Shown here piece by piece: positions 14,244 through 15,711 of a stretch of DNA of 15,711 nt. The DNA is from Lysobacterales bacterium (GTDB lineage Bacteria; Pseudomonadota; Gammaproteobacteria; Xanthomonadales; SZUA-36). Numbering within the stretch: position 1 is the stretch's first letter; every line of letters starts with the position of its first letter. The DNA lies in assembly GCA_026196445.1 (NCBI GenBank), contig JAPHTE010000496.1, positions 1-15,711 on the forward strand. The letters are read 5' to 3'. A program made the translations under genes and the position numbers. Below the pieces are notes generated by a model, which saw nothing but the letters and a program-made list of their open reading frames with translations, did no database searches and was not told where the DNA came from.

Positions 14244-14974
14244 GCCTGATCGGGGGGACCGGACTCGACGACTGGGGAAGGGCAAGCTGCTTTCACACCG
14301 TCGAAACGCCCTATGGCCCGCCTTCGGCAAGATTGGCCGCGTACGAGATCGCGGGATGCCAGGTGTTTTTTCTGCCGCGCCACGGTGAGCAGCACCAGAT
14401 ACCACCGCACGCGGTGAACTACCGAGCCAACATCGATGCGTTCCGGCAGCTTGGCGTGGAGGGTATCATCGCGGTCAACGCGGTGGGTGGTATCGCCAAG
14501 CACTGCTATCCCGGGCGTATAGTGTTGCCTGACCAGTTAATTGATTACAGTTGGGGCAGGGCGCATAGCTTCAGCATGGCGGCAACCGATGCTCTTCAAC
14601 ACATTGAATTTGGCGAACCGTTCTCCGCTCACTTGCGCCAGGGGCTCTTGGCGGCGGCCCGCCACGCCGGCCTGGACGTACACGATGGTGGCTGCATCGC
14701 CGTGAGCCAGGGCCCCCGGCTCGAAACAGCCGCAGAAATCGCGCGGTTCAGGCAAGACGGCTGTGACCTGGTAGGCATGACCACTATGCCAGAGGCGGCG
14801 CTGGCGCGCGAAGCGGAACTGGATTACGCCAGCCTGTGTGTGTCCGCAAACTGGGCGGCAGGACTGGCTGAACCTGTGTCCATGCAGGCCATCGAGTCAA
14901 CGCTGGCGGAAAGCATGCTCGAAGTGCGAGAATTGCTGAGGGTGTTTTTCAAGGTTTGTACCGATGTCTGCTGA
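14231..14974 (+). CDS. mtnP: 5'-methylthioinosine/methylthioadenosine phosphorylase
   Basis: A 247-aa purine nucleoside phosphorylase (PNP/MTAP family). It shows IGGTGL phosphate-binding motif (7-12), LPRHGEQHQIPPHAVNYRAN (48-67), AVNAVGGI (81-88), QGPRLETAAEI (160-170) and VGMTTMPEAALARE (181-194). MTAP enzymes carry an Asp-x-Asp near the base after this segment; here the sequence reads CVSANWAAG with Asn207, which suggests a 6-oxopurine substrate. With the nagZ-hpt neighbourhood, which resembles that of Pseudomonas methylthioinosine phosphorylase, MTIP activity (giving hypoxanthine and methylthioribose 1-phosphate) is the better guess. The ATG lies inside the right terminal repeat of element B and has no clear Shine-Dalgarno. 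The end overlaps fadH by 11 bp. Confidence 0.88.
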   Translation: MSRLGLIGGTGLDDWGRASCFHTVETPYGPPSARLAAYEIAGCQVFFLPRHGEQHQIPPHAVNYRANIDAFRQLGVEGIIAVNAVGGIAKHCYPGRIVLPDQLIDYSWGRAHSFSMAATDALQHIEFGEPFSAHLRQGLLAAARHAGLDVHDGGCIAVSQGPRLETAAEIARFRQDGCDLVGMTTMPEAALAREAELDYASLCVSANWAAGLAEPVSMQAIESTLAESMLEVRELLRVFFKVCTDVC

Positions 14975-15711
14975 ATCTGTTTTTCCTCACCTGTTGGCGC
15001 CGCTGGACCTGGGTTTTACAACACTGAATAACCGGGTTCTGATGGGCTCCATGCATACGGGGCTGGAAGACAGCCGCAAGGATTTTCCAAAGCTTGCAGC
15101 ATATTTTGCCGAGCGTGCGGCCGGTGAAGTGGGCCTGATCGTCACAGGCGGTATTGCCCCCGGTTTGCGTGGTGCGTTGGCGCCACGGCCGACCGGTTTG
15201 TTCAGCCGCCTGCAGGTGCCGCGGCACAGGCTGGTCACCAGGGCGGTGCACGAGGCCGGTGGCAAAATATGCATGCAGATATTGCACGGCGGCCGTTACA
15301 GCTACCACCCGCTGAACGTGGCTCCGAGCGCGATCAGGTCACCGATCACGCCATTTAAACCCAGCGCGCTGTCGGCACGTGGTGTCGAAAGGCAAATCAA
15401 TACCTTTGTGCGTGCGACCCGCCTGGCGCGTGAGGCCGGCTACGACGGTGTCGAGATCATGGGTTCCGAGGGCTATTTCATCAACGAATTCACCACGCCG
15501 CGGGTCAATAAGCGAAGCGATCAGTGGGGCGGCAGCACGCGAAACCGTTACCGTATCGCCGAGGAGATACTGGGGCGCTGTCGGGAAGCGGCCGGTGAGG
15601 ACTTCATCATCATCTACCGGTTGTCGATGCTCGACCTGTTGCCCGACGGTAACAGCTGGGAGGAGATCGTTGAGCAGGCCCGGATGGCCGAAGCAACCGG
15701 CGCCACCATCA
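14964..15711 (+). CDS. fadH: 2,4-dienoyl-CoA reductase (NADPH), N-terminal part
   Basis: 249 complete codons run off the right edge. The start MSAESVFPHLLAPLDLGFTT then LNNRVLMGSMHTGLED closely resembles E. coli FadH, and the piece is the old-yellow-enzyme-like FMN barrel: GLIVTGGIAP, MQILHGGRYSYHP, LAREAGYDGVEIMGSEGYF, NKRSDQWGGSTRNR and FIIIYRLSMLDLLPDG. FadH reduces 2,4-dienoyl-CoA during breakdown of unsaturated fatty acids. The C-terminal Fe-S and NADPH-binding parts are outside the window. The ATG at 14964 overlaps mtnP by 11 bp in another frame, with only a weak RBS (GGTTTG). Confidence 0.93.
   Translation, partial: MSAESVFPHLLAPLDLGFTTLNNRVLMGSMHTGLEDSRKDFPKLAAYFAERAAGEVGLIVTGGIAPGLRGALAPRPTGLFSRLQVPRHRLVTRAVHEAGGKICMQILHGGRYSYHPLNVAPSAIRSPITPFKPSALSARGVERQINTFVRATRLAREAGYDGVEIMGSEGYFINEFTTPRVNKRSDQWGGSTRNRYRIAEEILGRCREAAGEDFIIIYRLSMLDLLPDGNSWEEIVEQARMAEATGATI

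Overview
The window looks like chromosomal core DNA of a gammaproteobacterium with a moderately high GC content. The order rpoE-rseA-rseB-mucD-lepA-lepB-DUF4845-rnc-era-recO-pdxJ is typical of that class, and the proteins resemble Pseudomonas/Chromatiales-type versions (mucA/mucB/mucD arrangement, nagZ-hpt-methylthioinosine phosphorylase cluster). No rRNA, tRNA, CRISPR array or intact transposase gene is visible.

Layout: (1) 1-263, the 5' end of pyrD on the minus strand, divergent from everything else. (2) 558-4332, the envelope-stress operon: sigma-E, its membrane anti-sigma factor RseA, the periplasmic regulator RseB, and a DegP-family periplasmic protease (MucD). RseC/MucC is absent. (3) 4333-4772, a 440-bp intergenic stretch rich in inverted repeats, including a 264-bp element with 22-bp terminal inverted repeats (element A). 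(4) 4773-10964, the translation/RNA/membrane-export block lepA, lepB, a DUF4845 membrane protein, rnc, era, recO and pdxJ. (5) 11040-13971, rlmD, nagZ and hpt in tight overlapping order. (6) 13981-14243, element B, a diverged second copy of element A that fills the hpt-mtnP gap. (7) 14231-15711, a methylthioadenosine/methylthioinosine phosphorylase gene and the 5' part of fadH.

The least expected content is the pair of elements A and B. They have nearly the same length (264 and 263 bp) and the same orientation, are about two-thirds identical, and align with only one single-base gap. Both have terminal inverted repeats. Inside, at least three nested or adjacent helices are kept by paired compensatory changes, about 17 base pairs counted by hand. 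The two copies therefore share a fold rather than just a sequence. They could be copies of a non-autonomous mobile element (MITE-like), a repeated structured RNA, or both. The start codon of the phosphorylase gene lies inside the right terminal repeat of copy B.

Functionally, the sigma-E block senses misfolded envelope proteins. lepA/lepB/DUF4845/rnc/era/recO/pdxJ are housekeeping genes. nagZ serves muropeptide recycling. hpt next to an MTIP/MTAP-type phosphorylase suggests a purine and methylthio salvage pair. fadH belongs to unsaturated fatty-acid breakdown.
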